Below, one piece after another: positions 8,737-17,732 of a DNA stretch of 64,000 nt; the first letter of the stretch is position 1; each line of letters begins with the position of its first letter. Below the pieces are notes generated by a model. That model ran no database searches. It was not told where the DNA came from and was given only the letters and a program-made list of their open reading frames with translations. Made by a program: the position numbers and the translations under genes. The stretch is from Vibrio sp. FE10 (GTDB lineage: Bacteria; Pseudomonadota; Gammaproteobacteria; Enterobacterales; Vibrionaceae). The stretch lies in assembly GCF_030297155.1 (NCBI RefSeq), contig NZ_AP028067.1, positions 3,286,001 to 3,350,000 of the forward strand, read 5' to 3'.

Positions 8737-9336
8737 ATGAAGACGCTCACACGCAGCGAATTTCGCAAACAGATCCGCATCAAACGCAATGCCTTAACGG
8801 GCGACCAGCAAACTCAATCCGGTTTAGATTTAGTCCAGCAGTGCGCTCAGCTTGCGGAAATTCAATCTGCTCAGCATATTGCACTCTATATTTCTATTGA
8901 TGGCGAACTCGATACCCAGCCTTTAATTGAATGGTTATGGGCGCAAGGTAAACAAACTTATTTACCAGTATTACACCCCTTCTCTGCCGGACACCTGTTA
9001 TTTCTTCACTATTCTCCAGACACACCGACCGTCCTCAATAAGTACGGAATCGTTGAACCTCAGCTGAATCAATTGCTCGTTAAACCGTGCCAGCAACTCG
9101 ATCTTATTCTCACACCCTTGGTGGGCTTTGACTCTCAGGGCCATCGCTTAGGCATGGGCGGTGGGTATTACGATCGCACTTTGGCTCGATGGTTTGAGAC
9201 TGGCAATGGCGCAACCCCGATTGGTCTCGCGCACGATTGCCAACATGTCGATCGCTTACCTATTGAAGGTTGGGACATTCCGTTACCTAAAATCGTGACT
9301 CCGAGTAAAACTTGGCAATGGGAAAACAACCATTAA
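8737..9336 (+). CDS. fau: 5-formyltetrahydrofolate cyclo-ligase
   Basis: Enzyme (YgfA) that converts 5-formyl-THF to 5,10-methenyl-THF using ATP, returning stored folate to one-carbon metabolism. The product is 199 aa from ATG 8737; the longer frame from 8665 runs back into 6S RNA and is rejected. The family signature GMGGGYYDRTLARW lies near residues 144-157, followed by IGLAHDCQHVDRLPIEGWDIPL, and an N-terminal basic helix contains the R-K-x-R residues for ATP binding. It directly follows 6S RNA, with which it is cotranscribed in E. coli; the same transcript is likely here. Confidence 0.94.
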   Translation: MKTLTRSEFRKQIRIKRNALTGDQQTQSGLDLVQQCAQLAEIQSAQHIALYISIDGELDTQPLIEWLWAQGKQTYLPVLHPFSAGHLLFLHYSPDTPTVLNKYGIVEPQLNQLLVKPCQQLDLILTPLVGFDSQGHRLGMGGGYYDRTLARWFETGNGATPIGLAHDCQHVDRLPIEGWDIPLPKIVTPSKTWQWENNH

Positions 9337-9351
9337 AGCGCTATAATCGCG

Positions 9352-9406
9352 CCGCAAACGTTAACCTCGATATACAAACGTTAACTTTAATACGCGAACG
9401 ATTAAT
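9352..9406 (+). promoter_or_regulatory. repeated CAAACGTTAAC-type motif upstream of rpiA
   Basis: Two copies of CAAACGTTAAC start at 9355 and 9375, exactly 20 bp apart, and a weaker third (CGAACGATTAA) follows near 9394. The spacing near two helical turns suggests a protein-binding array. Each good copy agrees with 9 of the 11 fixed positions of the E. coli PurR box as I recall it (ANGCAANCGNTTNCNT). A TATAAT hexamer lies just upstream at 9342-9347. The regulator is not established. Confidence 0.4.
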
Positions 9407-9438
9407 TCACAGCGCAAGACCTTATTCAGGAGAATGGC

Positions 9439-10095
9439 ATGACTCAAGATGAAATGAAAAAAGCAGCTGGCTGGGCAGCACTTCAATATGTTGAAGAAGG
9501 CAGCATTGTAGGTGTCGGTACTGGCTCAACAGTAAATCACTTCATCGACGCACTTGGCACAATGAAAGACAAAATCAAAGGTGCGGTTTCAAGCTCTGTC
9601 GCTTCTACTGAAAAACTAGAAGCACTAGAAATCAAAGTTTTTGAGTGCAACGACGTTTTCAAACTAGACGTTTATGTTGATGGTGCTGACGAAATTAACG
9701 GTTCACGTGACATGATCAAAGGCGGCGGCGCTGCTCTTACTCGTGAAAAAATCGTAGCGGCAATCTCAGACAAATTTATTTGTATCGTAGATGGCACGAA
9801 AGCGGTTGATGTTTTAGGTAAATTCCCTCTTCCTGTTGAAGTTATTCCAATGGCGCGCTCATACGTAGCTCGCGAGCTAGTGAAACTTGGTGGTGACCCA
9901 GTTTACCGCGATGGTTGCACAACGGATAACGGCAACGTGATCTTAGACGTGTACGGCATGGCGATCGAAAATCCAAAACAACTAGAAGATATTATCAATG
10001 GTATCGCTGGTGTGGTGACGGTTGGTCTATTCGCTCATCGCGGCGCAGATGTGGTTATCACAGGCACGCCTGAAGGTGCAAAAATCGAAGAATAA
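9439..10095 (+). CDS. rpiA: ribose-5-phosphate isomerase A
   Basis: Interconverts ribose-5-phosphate and ribulose-5-phosphate in the non-oxidative pentose phosphate pathway, feeding PRPP and nucleotide synthesis. The 218-aa product is of standard length. Visible motifs are [13 protein letters not shown] (about residues 26-38, phosphate loop), YVDGADEIN (about 80-88, catalytic Asp) and [13 protein letters not shown] (about 93-105, catalytic Glu/Lys). An AGGAG ribosome binding site precedes the ATG. It is a monocistronic unit closed by a terminator, upstream of serA as in related genomes. Confidence 0.97.
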   Translation: MTQDEMKKAAGWAALQYVEEGSIVGVGTGSTVNHFIDALGTMKDKIKGAVSSSVASTEKLEALEIKVFECNDVFKLDVYVDGADEINGSRDMIKGGGAALTREKIVAAISDKFICIVDGTKAVDVLGKFPLPVEVIPMARSYVARELVKLGGDPVYRDGCTTDNGNVILDVYGMAIENPKQLEDIINGIAGVVTVGLFAHRGADVVITGTPEGAKIEE

Positions 10096-10133
10096 ATAAT
10101 AGAAGATTGAGTTTTTCTGTTACTTCATTACAT

Positions 10134-10160
10134 ACGGTGCCCAAGGGCGCCGTTTTTTTT
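10134..10160 (+). terminator. terminator after rpiA
   Basis: The 9-bp stem ACGGTGCCC/GGGCGCCGT (one G-T pair) has a 2-nt loop and is followed by a run of eight T residues. Confidence 0.88.
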
Positions 10161-10356
10161 GCTTTATACCTGTAAAATTATGTCTTATTCCGTAATTTTC
10201 TTACCCAAAACATTTTTTTTTTGTTACTTTATTGTTCAGAAGACGCACAGGGAAAACGTTTGTCTCCTGACAAAGTGGTGAATTTGTTCCCCTTTCAGCC
10301 ATTTTGTAGCACGTGCGCCGCATTTGCCCAACCTTTCCATTTTAAGGACGAGAACA

Positions 10357-11586
10357 ATGGCCAAAGTTTCACTGGAAAAAGAAAAAATAAAAATTCTACT
10401 TCTAGAAGGTCTTCACCCTTCTTCTGTAGAAGTACTGCAAGCCGCTGGTTACACAAACATTGAGTACCACAAAGGCTCGCTACCTGAAGATGAACTTCTT
10501 GAAGCAGTTAAAGATGCTCACTTCATTGGTATCCGTTCTCGCACAAACATCTCCCAAGAAGTTATTGATGCGGCTGAAAAGCTAGTTGCAGTTGGTTGTT
10601 TCTGTATTGGTACTAACCAAGTAAACCTTCAAGCGGCAGCAAAACGTGGTATCCCTGTGTTCAACGCACCGTTCTCAAACACTCGAAGTGTTGCTGAGCT
10701 GGTTCTTGGTCAGGTTCTATTGCTACTGCGTGGTATTCCAGAAAAGAATGCTCTTGCTCACCGTGGCATCTGGAAAAAGAGTGCAGACAACTCTTACGAA
10801 GCTCGTGGCAAGCGTTTAGGTATTATTGGCTACGGTCACATTGGTACTCAACTGGGTATTATTGCTGAAAACCTTGGTATGCGTGTTTACTTCTACGATA
10901 TCGAAAACAAGCTGTCTTTGGGTAACGCAACTCAAGTCCATACCATGACTGATCTTCTGAACAAGTGTGATGTCATTTCTCTGCATGTTCCAGAAACCAA
11001 TGAAACCAAGAACATGATGGGCAAAGAAGAATTTGACCGCATGAAGCCTGGTTCTATCTTCATCAATGCCGCACGTGGCACTGTTGTTGATATCCCAGCT
11101 CTGTGTGGTGCTCTAGATTCTGGTCATATTGCGGGTGCAGCGATCGATGTTTTCCCAACAGAGCCAAAAACCAATGCTGACCCATTTGAGTCACCATTGA
11201 TGCAGTTCGATAACGTGATTCTTACCCCTCACGTTGGTGGTTCAACTCAGGAAGCACAAGAGAACATCGGTGTTGAAGTAGCAGGCAAGCTAGCGAAATA
11301 CTCTGATAACGGTTCTACGCTATCAAGTGTTAACTTCCCAGAGGTATCTCTACCGCTACACACTGGCACTTCTCGTTTGCTACACATCCACGAAAACCGT
11401 CCAGGTATTCTTACTCAGATCAACACCATCTTCGCTGAAGAAGGCATCAACATTGCAGGTCAGTATCTACAAACTGCTGCTGATATGGGTTATGTGGTTA
11501 TTGATGTGGAAGCCGATCGTTCACAAGAAGCTCTGCTTAAATTGAAAGAGATCGAAGGCACAATCCGTGCTCGTCTTCTTCACTAA
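10357..11586 (+). CDS. serA: D-3-phosphoglycerate dehydrogenase
   Basis: NAD-dependent oxidation of 3-phosphoglycerate, the committed step of serine synthesis. The 409-aa product matches E. coli SerA in length. The Rossmann motif LGIIGYGHIGTQLG lies at about residues 154-167, the catalytic region NAARGTVVDIPALC at about 238-251, and HVGGSTQEAQ contains the catalytic His. A C-terminal ACT domain (about 335-409, HENRPGILTQINTIFAEEGINIAGQYLQT) indicates allosteric serine inhibition. ATG 10357 is chosen because the conserved MAKVSLEKEKIKILLLEG begins there and AAGGACGAG precedes it; the frame from 10324 is longer but not conserved. Confidence 0.97.
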   Translation: MAKVSLEKEKIKILLLEGLHPSSVEVLQAAGYTNIEYHKGSLPEDELLEAVKDAHFIGIRSRTNISQEVIDAAEKLVAVGCFCIGTNQVNLQAAAKRGIPVFNAPFSNTRSVAELVLGQVLLLLRGIPEKNALAHRGIWKKSADNSYEARGKRLGIIGYGHIGTQLGIIAENLGMRVYFYDIENKLSLGNATQVHTMTDLLNKCDVISLHVPETNETKNMMGKEEFDRMKPGSIFINAARGTVVDIPALCGALDSGHIAGAAIDVFPTEPKTNADPFESPLMQFDNVILTPHVGGSTQEAQENIGVEVAGKLAKYSDNGSTLSSVNFPEVSLPLHTGTSRLLHIHENRPGILTQINTIFAEEGINIAGQYLQTAADMGYVVIDVEADRSQEALLKLKEIEGTIRARLLH

Positions 11587-11616
11587 TCATCGAATTAGAC
11601 CATAAGTAAAAACAGA

Positions 11617-11643
11617 AAAGGCTCTCGCAATGAGAGCCTTTTT
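11617..11643 (+). terminator. terminator after serA
   Basis: The stem AAAAGGCTCTC/GAGAGCCTTTT has loop GCAAT and a T run. It lies 30 nt after the serA stop. Confidence 0.88.
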
Positions 11644-11706
11644 AGTATTTGGCCTATAGTAGGCAATAAGATCATGATGATCCAAAATCTTCTTAAGGTG
11701 CGTTCA

Positions 11707-12420
11707 CTACTCTTCTAGTTGGTAGATCACGTTGACACGATCACGAATGGTGATCGTTGAATCTTCATAAGAGTTCGATTCTGTTCTTGCATCCATCGCC
11801 ATTGAACGCATTAGCACGGGCTGTGAAGACTGTGCGTTGTAGTCCACGCGCCACACATCACCTAGATCACGCTCAAAACCACTCGCCAATGACTTGGCTT
11901 TCGATCTCGCATCCTTGATTGCTTCTAAACGAGCCTGCTCTTGATACTTAGCTTGATCACGAACTTGCAGTTGAATGTTATCGATCTGGTTAATGCCCTG
12001 ACCAATAGCAATATCCATGTAGTCATTTAGGTTAGCTAAATCATTAACTTGAACCGTCACATTACGTGAAGCACGGTAGCCAACCAGTTCAGGCTTACCA
12101 TCTTTCGGGTAATGGTATTGAGGAGATAAATACAGGTTAGAGCTGTGTACGCTAGCCTCATCAACACCGGCTTGATGCAGTTTATTGAGAAAGCCTGTCA
12201 CGACTTTATCAACGGTATTTTTAGCCTGTTCAGCGGTCATCGTAGATTCTACGACTCTAACAGAAAATGTTGCCATATCAGGTGTCGCAACTACTTCACC
12301 ATAGCCCGTCGTTGAAATGTGCGGGAAAGAGGGAGAGTTTGCCAATGACGGAAAGCTCACAGCACTCAACGCTGCAGTAAGAGTAAGAGACGTTGTTAAG
12401 ATTTTTGGTACAAACTTCAT
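11707..12420 (-). CDS. yggE: SIMPL-domain periplasmic protein (YggE)
   Basis: A 237-aa protein of the SIMPL (DUF541) family; E. coli YggE is linked to lower oxidative stress, mechanism unknown. An N-terminal signal peptide is visible (KILTTSLTLTAALSAVSFPSLA, cleavage likely after LANS near residue 29), so it is probably periplasmic. The family start HISTTGYGEVVATPDMATFSV and the repeated basic/Ala-rich helix RLEAIKDARSKAKSLASGF are present. It lies between convergent serA and cotranscribed-direction argP, the same neighbourhood as in E. coli. Confidence 0.9.
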   Translation of the reverse strand: MKFVPKILTTSLTLTAALSAVSFPSLANSPSFPHISTTGYGEVVATPDMATFSVRVVESTMTAEQAKNTVDKVVTGFLNKLHQAGVDEASVHSSNLYLSPQYHYPKDGKPELVGYRASRNVTVQVNDLANLNDYMDIAIGQGINQIDNIQLQVRDQAKYQEQARLEAIKDARSKAKSLASGFERDLGDVWRVDYNAQSSQPVLMRSMAMDARTESNSYEDSTITIRDRVNVIYQLEE

Positions 12421-12530
12421 TAGGAAAACCCATGCTGAACAAATGTTCTTTTATCATAGAGTAATTTGCCGCATAGCCAATCCTGAGACCTAACTTCTAA
12501 CAGAACTTTGACGATGAAAAAACCAACAAC

Positions 12531-13430
12531 TTACTGAGGTAAGTGGTTGTGAGCATAACTTAATATGGCTTGAGAGATCTCTTTCAACACCCCGCTTTCA
12601 AGCTGCCAGTGGTGCCAGTAGATACGATAAGACAACAAGAAACCCGGCGTAACATCAATCAATGTCCCAGATTCCAACTCTTCAATAATCTGCAGCCGAG
12701 GGATCAAACAATAGGCGACCCCAGATAAGGCGAGTCGAACAAAAGCTTCTGAACTGCCTACCGTATGATTGATAACACTGTCTCTAGGAACATTAAAATG
12801 ATCATGCAAAAACTTCTTATGCAGATCATCGTATTGGTCGTACGAAACCGCAGGCGCTTTTGTTAATGTCGAATAGTTCACTCCATCAGAGAAGTAACGT
12901 TGATGGAAGCTAGGACTCGCCACACACACGTAGTCCATACGGCCGAGATAGTCAGCGCTACACCCAGGGATAGGCTGTGATTCAAGACTGATCGCCCCTG
13001 CTACTTCTCCACTCTTAATTTTTTCTATCGTTCTCGACTCACCATGAATCGCAAGGTTCAACTCAACTTGACGTGAATTCATCACATCAGATAACGCAGG
13101 CAACAGCCATGTCGCCAAACTATCCGCATTGGTCGCTATGGATAGGGAAAGAGGTTGAGTACCCTCTTCATTCATCAATTCAGGGACAAGCTCGTGCTCT
13201 AACAAACGAACACGACGATACAAACCCAACAATTTTTTTCCTGCCGGTGTTGGCCTTGGCGGGCTCTCTCTCACAAGCGCGGGTTGGGCTAACCACTTTT
13301 CCAGTTGTTTGATGCGTTGAGACACCGCCGATTGGGAGATATAGAGTTGCTCAGCTGCCCTTTCAAAGCTGCGTTGTTTCACCACGGCATCCAGTGCTTC
13401 GATCCATTTGTAATCCAATCCACGCATCAA
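12531..13430 (-). CDS. argP: LysR-family regulator ArgP
   Basis: LysR-type transcription factor (also IciA) that in E. coli activates the arginine exporter argO in an arginine- and lysine-responsive way. The 299-aa product has an N-terminal winged HTH (about residues 4-60) with the recognition region [24 protein letters not shown] and a C-terminal periplasmic-binding-protein-like effector domain. It is divergent from argO across a 139-bp gap that must hold the shared control region. Gene pairing and family length give strong support for the assignment. Confidence 0.93.
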   Translation of the reverse strand: MMRGLDYKWIEALDAVVKQRSFERAAEQLYISQSAVSQRIKQLEKWLAQPALVRESPPRPTPAGKKLLGLYRRVRLLEHELVPELMNEEGTQPLSLSIATNADSLATWLLPALSDVMNSRQVELNLAIHGESRTIEKIKSGEVAGAISLESQPIPGCSADYLGRMDYVCVASPSFHQRYFSDGVNYSTLTKAPAVSYDQYDDLHKKFLHDHFNVPRDSVINHTVGSSEAFVRLALSGVAYCLIPRLQIIEELESGTLIDVTPGFLLSYRIYWHHWQLESGVLKEISQAILSYAHNHLPQ

Positions 13431-13569
13431 CTTGCTTCCTTTTTAACCTAACTATCAATCACATTAGCAAGTCTAATAATAGATTAAAATCATTAATTAT
13501 ACTTATTTAAAAGGTCAGAGTATCTTCGCCATATAGCACGTAAATATCGTTAATTAAGTGGAGGTTAAA

Positions 13570-14199
13570 ATGAATTTTTGGGTTTTATTACAAGGTTTTG
13601 GTCTAGGGGCAAGCATGATTATCCCTATTGGCGCTCAGAATGCGTACGTCTTAAATCAAGGGATAAAACGCAATCACCACCTAACCACAGCAACGATTTG
13701 TAGTCTGCTCGATACCTTATTCATCTCACTGGGTATTTTTGGTGGCGGAGCGATCCTATCGAAAAATGAATTACTGCTCACCTCAGTGACATTGGGTGGT
13801 ATCGCCTTTCTTACAATTTATGGCTTGCTATCCCTGCGCAGTGCGTTCAGAACACGTACCAATGATGAATCAAAGGGTGAGATATTAGCTCGCGGTAAGC
13901 GCACCGTTATTTTAGGTGCATTGGCGGTAACAGTATTAAACCCACACCTCTATTTGGATACCGTGGTGATTCTAGGATCTATTGGCGGGCAGTTTGAAGG
14001 TAACGACAGAATTGCTTTTGCTATGGGCACGATCTTGGCTTCGTTTGTTTGGTTTTACTCTCTGTCATTGGGCGCAGCAAAGCTAGGCCCAACACTATCT
14101 AAACCAAATGTTAAGAAAGGCATTGATATCGCAGTCGCGACCATGATGTTTGCCATTGCTGCAGTGCTTACCAATGGACTGATCGAGCAATACTGGTAA
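13570..14199 (+). CDS. argO: arginine exporter ArgO (LysE family)
   Basis: Inner-membrane transporter that exports arginine (and canavanine). The product is 209 aa with about six hydrophobic segments and the LysE-family N-terminal signature GLGASMIIPIGAQNAYVLNQG (split here between residues 11 and 31). The ATG at 13570 follows a GGAGG ribosome binding site; the GTG at 13558 lies upstream of that site and is rejected. Divergent partner of argP, which likely activates it. It ends convergent with a TetR gene, with an 11-bp hairpin between them. Confidence 0.93.
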   Translation: MNFWVLLQGFGLGASMIIPIGAQNAYVLNQGIKRNHHLTTATICSLLDTLFISLGIFGGGAILSKNELLLTSVTLGGIAFLTIYGLLSLRSAFRTRTNDESKGEILARGKRTVILGALAVTVLNPHLYLDTVVILGSIGGQFEGNDRIAFAMGTILASFVWFYSLSLGAAKLGPTLSKPNVKKGIDIAVATMMFAIAAVLTNGLIEQYW

Positions 14200-14244
14200 T
14201 CACTTAAAGAACAGAGACTACCGACTAAGCCAGGCACACCGTAA

Positions 14245-14269
14245 GTAACTCATTAATATAATGAGTTAC
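14245..14269. terminator. hairpin between convergent argO and tetR-type gene
   Basis: Perfect 11-bp stem GTAACTCATTA/TAATGAGTTAC with a 3-nt loop. It overlaps the stop codon of the TetR gene and has no T run, so termination function is uncertain. Confidence 0.4.
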
Positions 14270-14787
14270 GTTAAAATAACTCGAATTTTATTGTTCAGTT
14301 CACTCAGCGCAGCTTCAAGGCTTGGTTCCGGTTGGCTCAAGTGACTTACTAAGGTCATGAAATAGCTATCCATAATCAATGGCATTTTTTCAGAAATAGA
14401 TGCATCAACATTAACCGTTTGAAAGAGTGCCTGATCAAAGGTGCGATAATAGTCTAAATCCCAAATGACCTCTTTGAGTAACGCTCGACTTAACTCAACA
14501 TTATCAAAATAATAGCGATAGTAGTGTTCAATCAGCGAGATACCGGCATCCACAGCACGTTTATCTTGCTCAGCAGCTAACACCTCCTGACCAATCTTTT
14601 CCAACTGCGATAGCATCCCTTCTCGAAGAATCATCAGCTTGGTTTCAAAATGACTAAACACCGTGCCATCTGCCACACCCGCGTGGCGAGCGATCTGGCG
14701 AGTTGTGGTGTTGTCATAACCATTCTCCCCAAACAACTCCCAAGCAGACGCTAAGATCTTCTGTTTCGTTATCTCTCTCTTACTCAC
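14266..14787 (-). CDS. TetR/AcrR-family transcriptional regulator
   Basis: A 173-aa regulator. The N-terminal HTH is clear: ILASAWELFGENGYDNTTTRQIARHAGVADGTVFSHFETKLMI (about residues 11-53). The remaining helical part is the ligand-binding and dimerisation domain, which has no recognisable specificity. The start is GTG at 14787. It is divergent from a small membrane protein gene; two perfect palindromes in the gap overlap the promoter of that gene and probably its own, so it most likely represses both. The inducing ligand is unknown. Confidence 0.88.
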   Translation of the reverse strand: MSKREITKQKILASAWELFGENGYDNTTTRQIARHAGVADGTVFSHFETKLMILREGMLSQLEKIGQEVLAAEQDKRAVDAGISLIEHYYRYYFDNVELSRALLKEVIWDLDYYRTFDQALFQTVNVDASISEKMPLIMDSYFMTLVSHLSQPEPSLEAALSELNNKIRVILT

Positions 14788-14838
14788 GAAAATACACCCT
14801 TCTCAAATCAAGCTTGATCATACTCTTAGTGCTCTAAT

Positions 14839-14885
14839 TTGACAAATTGAGCGCGCTCAATTATAAAAATGAGCGCGCTCATTTT
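14839..14885 (+). promoter_or_regulatory. sigma-70 promoter overlapped by two palindromic operators
   Basis: A consensus -35 TTGACA (14839-14844) and -10 TATAAA (14862-14867) are separated by 17 bp. Operator 1, AATTGAGCGCGCTCAATT (14845-14862), is a perfect 18-bp palindrome that fills the spacer. Operator 2, AAAATGAGCGCGCTCATTTT (14866-14885), is a perfect 20-bp palindrome covering the -10 edge and probable start site. Their centres are 22 bp apart, about two helical turns, and share the core TGAGCGCGCTCA. A minus-strand TATAAT (14860-14865) suggests the divergent TetR gene is under the same control. Confidence 0.85.
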
Positions 14886-14902
14886 ATTTTGGAGATACGG
14901 AC

Positions 14903-15145
14903 ATGATGAATATATTAAACCGACTGGGACAAGTACTGATTTTTTTACCCACTATCTTTTGTTTCTCTTATCTACTTCGACCACTATTGATGATTATTCT
15001 TATCCCCGGTGGATTATGTCTACTGGCAATTTTAGGAGGCAAAGAAGTAAGAAAACCTTTATATGCAATGCTGAAAACATCGTTATGGCCGACGTCGAGT
15101 AAAACGCTAAATAAAGATATACAAAGAAAAGAAGCTAAACAGTGA
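14903..15145 (+). CDS. small two-helix membrane protein, TetR-controlled
   Basis: An 80-aa protein of unknown function. Two hydrophobic stretches (about residues 9-25 and 28-46) suggest a membrane hairpin, followed by a basic soluble tail (KTLNKDIQRKEAKQ). Translation starts at tandem ATG codons behind a GGAG site. The very well-formed promoter with two operators directly upstream argues that this is a real, tightly regulated gene and the main target of the neighbouring TetR protein. I do not recognise the family; a role in membrane stress or small-molecule response is only a guess from the regulator type. Confidence 0.75.
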   Translation: MMNILNRLGQVLIFLPTIFCFSYLLRPLLMIILIPGGLCLLAILGGKEVRKPLYAMLKTSLWPTSSKTLNKDIQRKEAKQ

Positions 15146-15184
15146 TAACAACGAACGAACAGGAGTAGTGATATTGAAGACAAC

Positions 15185-15217
15185 AAAAAAGGCGGATAAC
15201 CTAAGTTATCCGCCTTT
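15185..15217. terminator. bidirectional terminator
   Basis: The stem GGCGGATAAC/GTTATCCGCC has loop CTAA with A and T runs on both sides. It is shared by the 80-aa gene and the convergent mscS. Confidence 0.9.
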
Positions 15218-15255
15218 CCTTATAAAAGCTTATAGCTATAAAAGCTAACTAGAAA

Positions 15256-16122
15256 TTAAGCTTCTACTTTATTCATGTGTACATCCACTTGCGGGAATGG
15301 GATTTCGATACCTTCATTATCCAAGCCTTCTTTGATTGCTTGCATCAGGTCGAAGTAAACATTCCAGTACTCTGCAGTGCTAACCCATGGACGAACGACA
15401 AAATTAACTGAAGAATCCGCTAGTGTGTGAACACCAACTTGAACACCAGGCTCTTTCAGTACACGCTCATCAGATTCACAGATCTTAGTCAGCAGCGCTT
15501 TTGTCTTCTGAAGATCGGCGTTGTAAGAAACACCAATCATTAGATCAATACGACGCGTATCATGACGAGAGTAGTTCGTGATTGGGCTACCAATAACGCT
15601 ACCGTTCGGCACTACTACCATCTTGTTGTCTGGCGTTGTTAGAACTGTTTGGAAGATTTGAATTGAATCAACCGAACCTGCTACACCACCAATTTCCACG
15701 TAGTCACCAGACTTGAATGGACGGAATGCAACGATAAGTACACCAGCTGCAAAGTTAGATAGTGAGCCTTGTAGCGCTAGACCTACCGCTAAACCAGCCG
15801 CACCAATAACAGCAACCACAGATGCAGTTTGAACGCCTAAACGACCAAGTGCAGCAATTAAAACAATAACAAACAATAAGTAACGAACTAAACCATGGAC
15901 GAATTCCACAACTGCTCGATCCATTTTCTTCTTCTGAAGAACCTTAGACACGCTATTCGCTACTGCTTTAACAATAAGGTTACCAATAAATAGAATTATC
16001 AGTGCTGAGATAATGTTTACACCGTATTGAATAAACAGATCTGAGTTATTTGTTAACCACTGCTCTGCGTGAGACAAACCATCCACAAGTGGAGTCTCAA
16101 TCGCTGTCGAACTATCAGCCAT
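15256..16122 (-). CDS. mscS: small-conductance mechanosensitive channel MscS
   Basis: Homoheptameric inner-membrane channel that opens on membrane tension to release solutes during hypo-osmotic shock. The 288-aa product (E. coli 286) has three N-terminal membrane helices; the pore-lining TM3 is visible as SVVAVIGAAGLAVGLALQGSLSNFAAGVLI (quoted across residues about 98-127), followed by the beta domain signature VEIGGVAGSVDSIQIFQT. ATG 16122 is preferred over 16131 because AGAGG lies 9 nt upstream of it but abuts the earlier ATG. Sits downstream of fbaA as in E. coli. Confidence 0.95.
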   Translation of the reverse strand: MADSSTAIETPLVDGLSHAEQWLTNNSDLFIQYGVNIISALIILFIGNLIVKAVANSVSKVLQKKKMDRAVVEFVHGLVRYLLFVIVLIAALGRLGVQTASVVAVIGAAGLAVGLALQGSLSNFAAGVLIVAFRPFKSGDYVEIGGVAGSVDSIQIFQTVLTTPDNKMVVVPNGSVIGSPITNYSRHDTRRIDLMIGVSYNADLQKTKALLTKICESDERVLKEPGVQVGVHTLADSSVNFVVRPWVSTAEYWNVYFDLMQAIKEGLDNEGIEIPFPQVDVHMNKVEA

Positions 16123-16442
16123 AATGTGCATCCTCTATATAATATGCTATGAGCTAAACTGCCTTAAGCCAAACTTACCCAACAACAAAACAAACCGTTT
16201 AATTTACGTTAAGTCGTTGTGTTAAAAGTAAATTAAAGCCAAGTCCTTTTTTATAAACTGAACCAAGTTCAGTTTTTCGGCACGATATCCTATCTTTGAC
16301 AGATTGCAAAGTCATATTTATGTAAGCTTTTGAATTAATAAAACTTACCAATAAACACAAATACCGATAACTAAAAGACTACGAAATTTATTCACCGCAC
16401 GCTAGGTTTTTCACATATTTAATACAAGTTTTTATCAGACAT
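16123..16442. other. intergenic region with an orphan hairpin
   Basis: This stretch of about 320 nt upstream of mscS has no gene. It holds a 9-bp perfect hairpin (AAACTGAAC/GTTCAGTTT, 16255-16275) followed by two more T residues on the plus strand, with no plus-strand gene ahead of it. It could be a weak terminator or an element in the mscS leader. Confidence 0.4.
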
Positions 16443-16472
16443 AAAAAAACCCGCTCAATGAGCGGGTTTTTA
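16443..16472 (-). terminator. terminator after fbaA
   Basis: The stem AAAACCCGCT/AGCGGGTTTT has loop CAATG and runs of A and T on either side. It lies 28 nt beyond the fbaA stop on the minus strand. Confidence 0.88.
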
Positions 16473-16500
16473 AAACTTAAAGAATACTTAATTCAAAGAA

Positions 16501-17577
<1,077 letters not shown>

Positions 17578-17633
17578 GGAAATAGTCCTATTTATTCTAT
17601 CGTTTTAAGATTAAAAAACTTAAGTTTAAAAAT

Positions 17634-17649
17634 TTGCAATCGTTTGCTC
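17634..17649. promoter_or_regulatory. possible PurR-type box upstream of fbaA
   Basis: The imperfect palindrome with core GCAATCGTTTGC matches 9 of 11 fixed positions of the PurR box. A weaker GCAAACGTTAAA (from 17688) is nearby. Recognition by PurR or another LacI-family protein is inference. Confidence 0.35.
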
Positions 17650-17696
17650 ACAACTTATGCCATTCTAGCAAAAAAGTGTGATATGCAGCAAACGTT

Positions 17697-17723
17697 AAAA
17701 GGCGAGATTCACATCTCGCCTTT
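17697..17723 (-). terminator. terminator after pgk
   Basis: The 8-bp stem GGCGAGAT/ATCTCGCC has loop TCAC and a short T run on the minus strand, just after the pgk stop. Confidence 0.85.
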
Positions 17724-17732
17724 CTAAATCAA

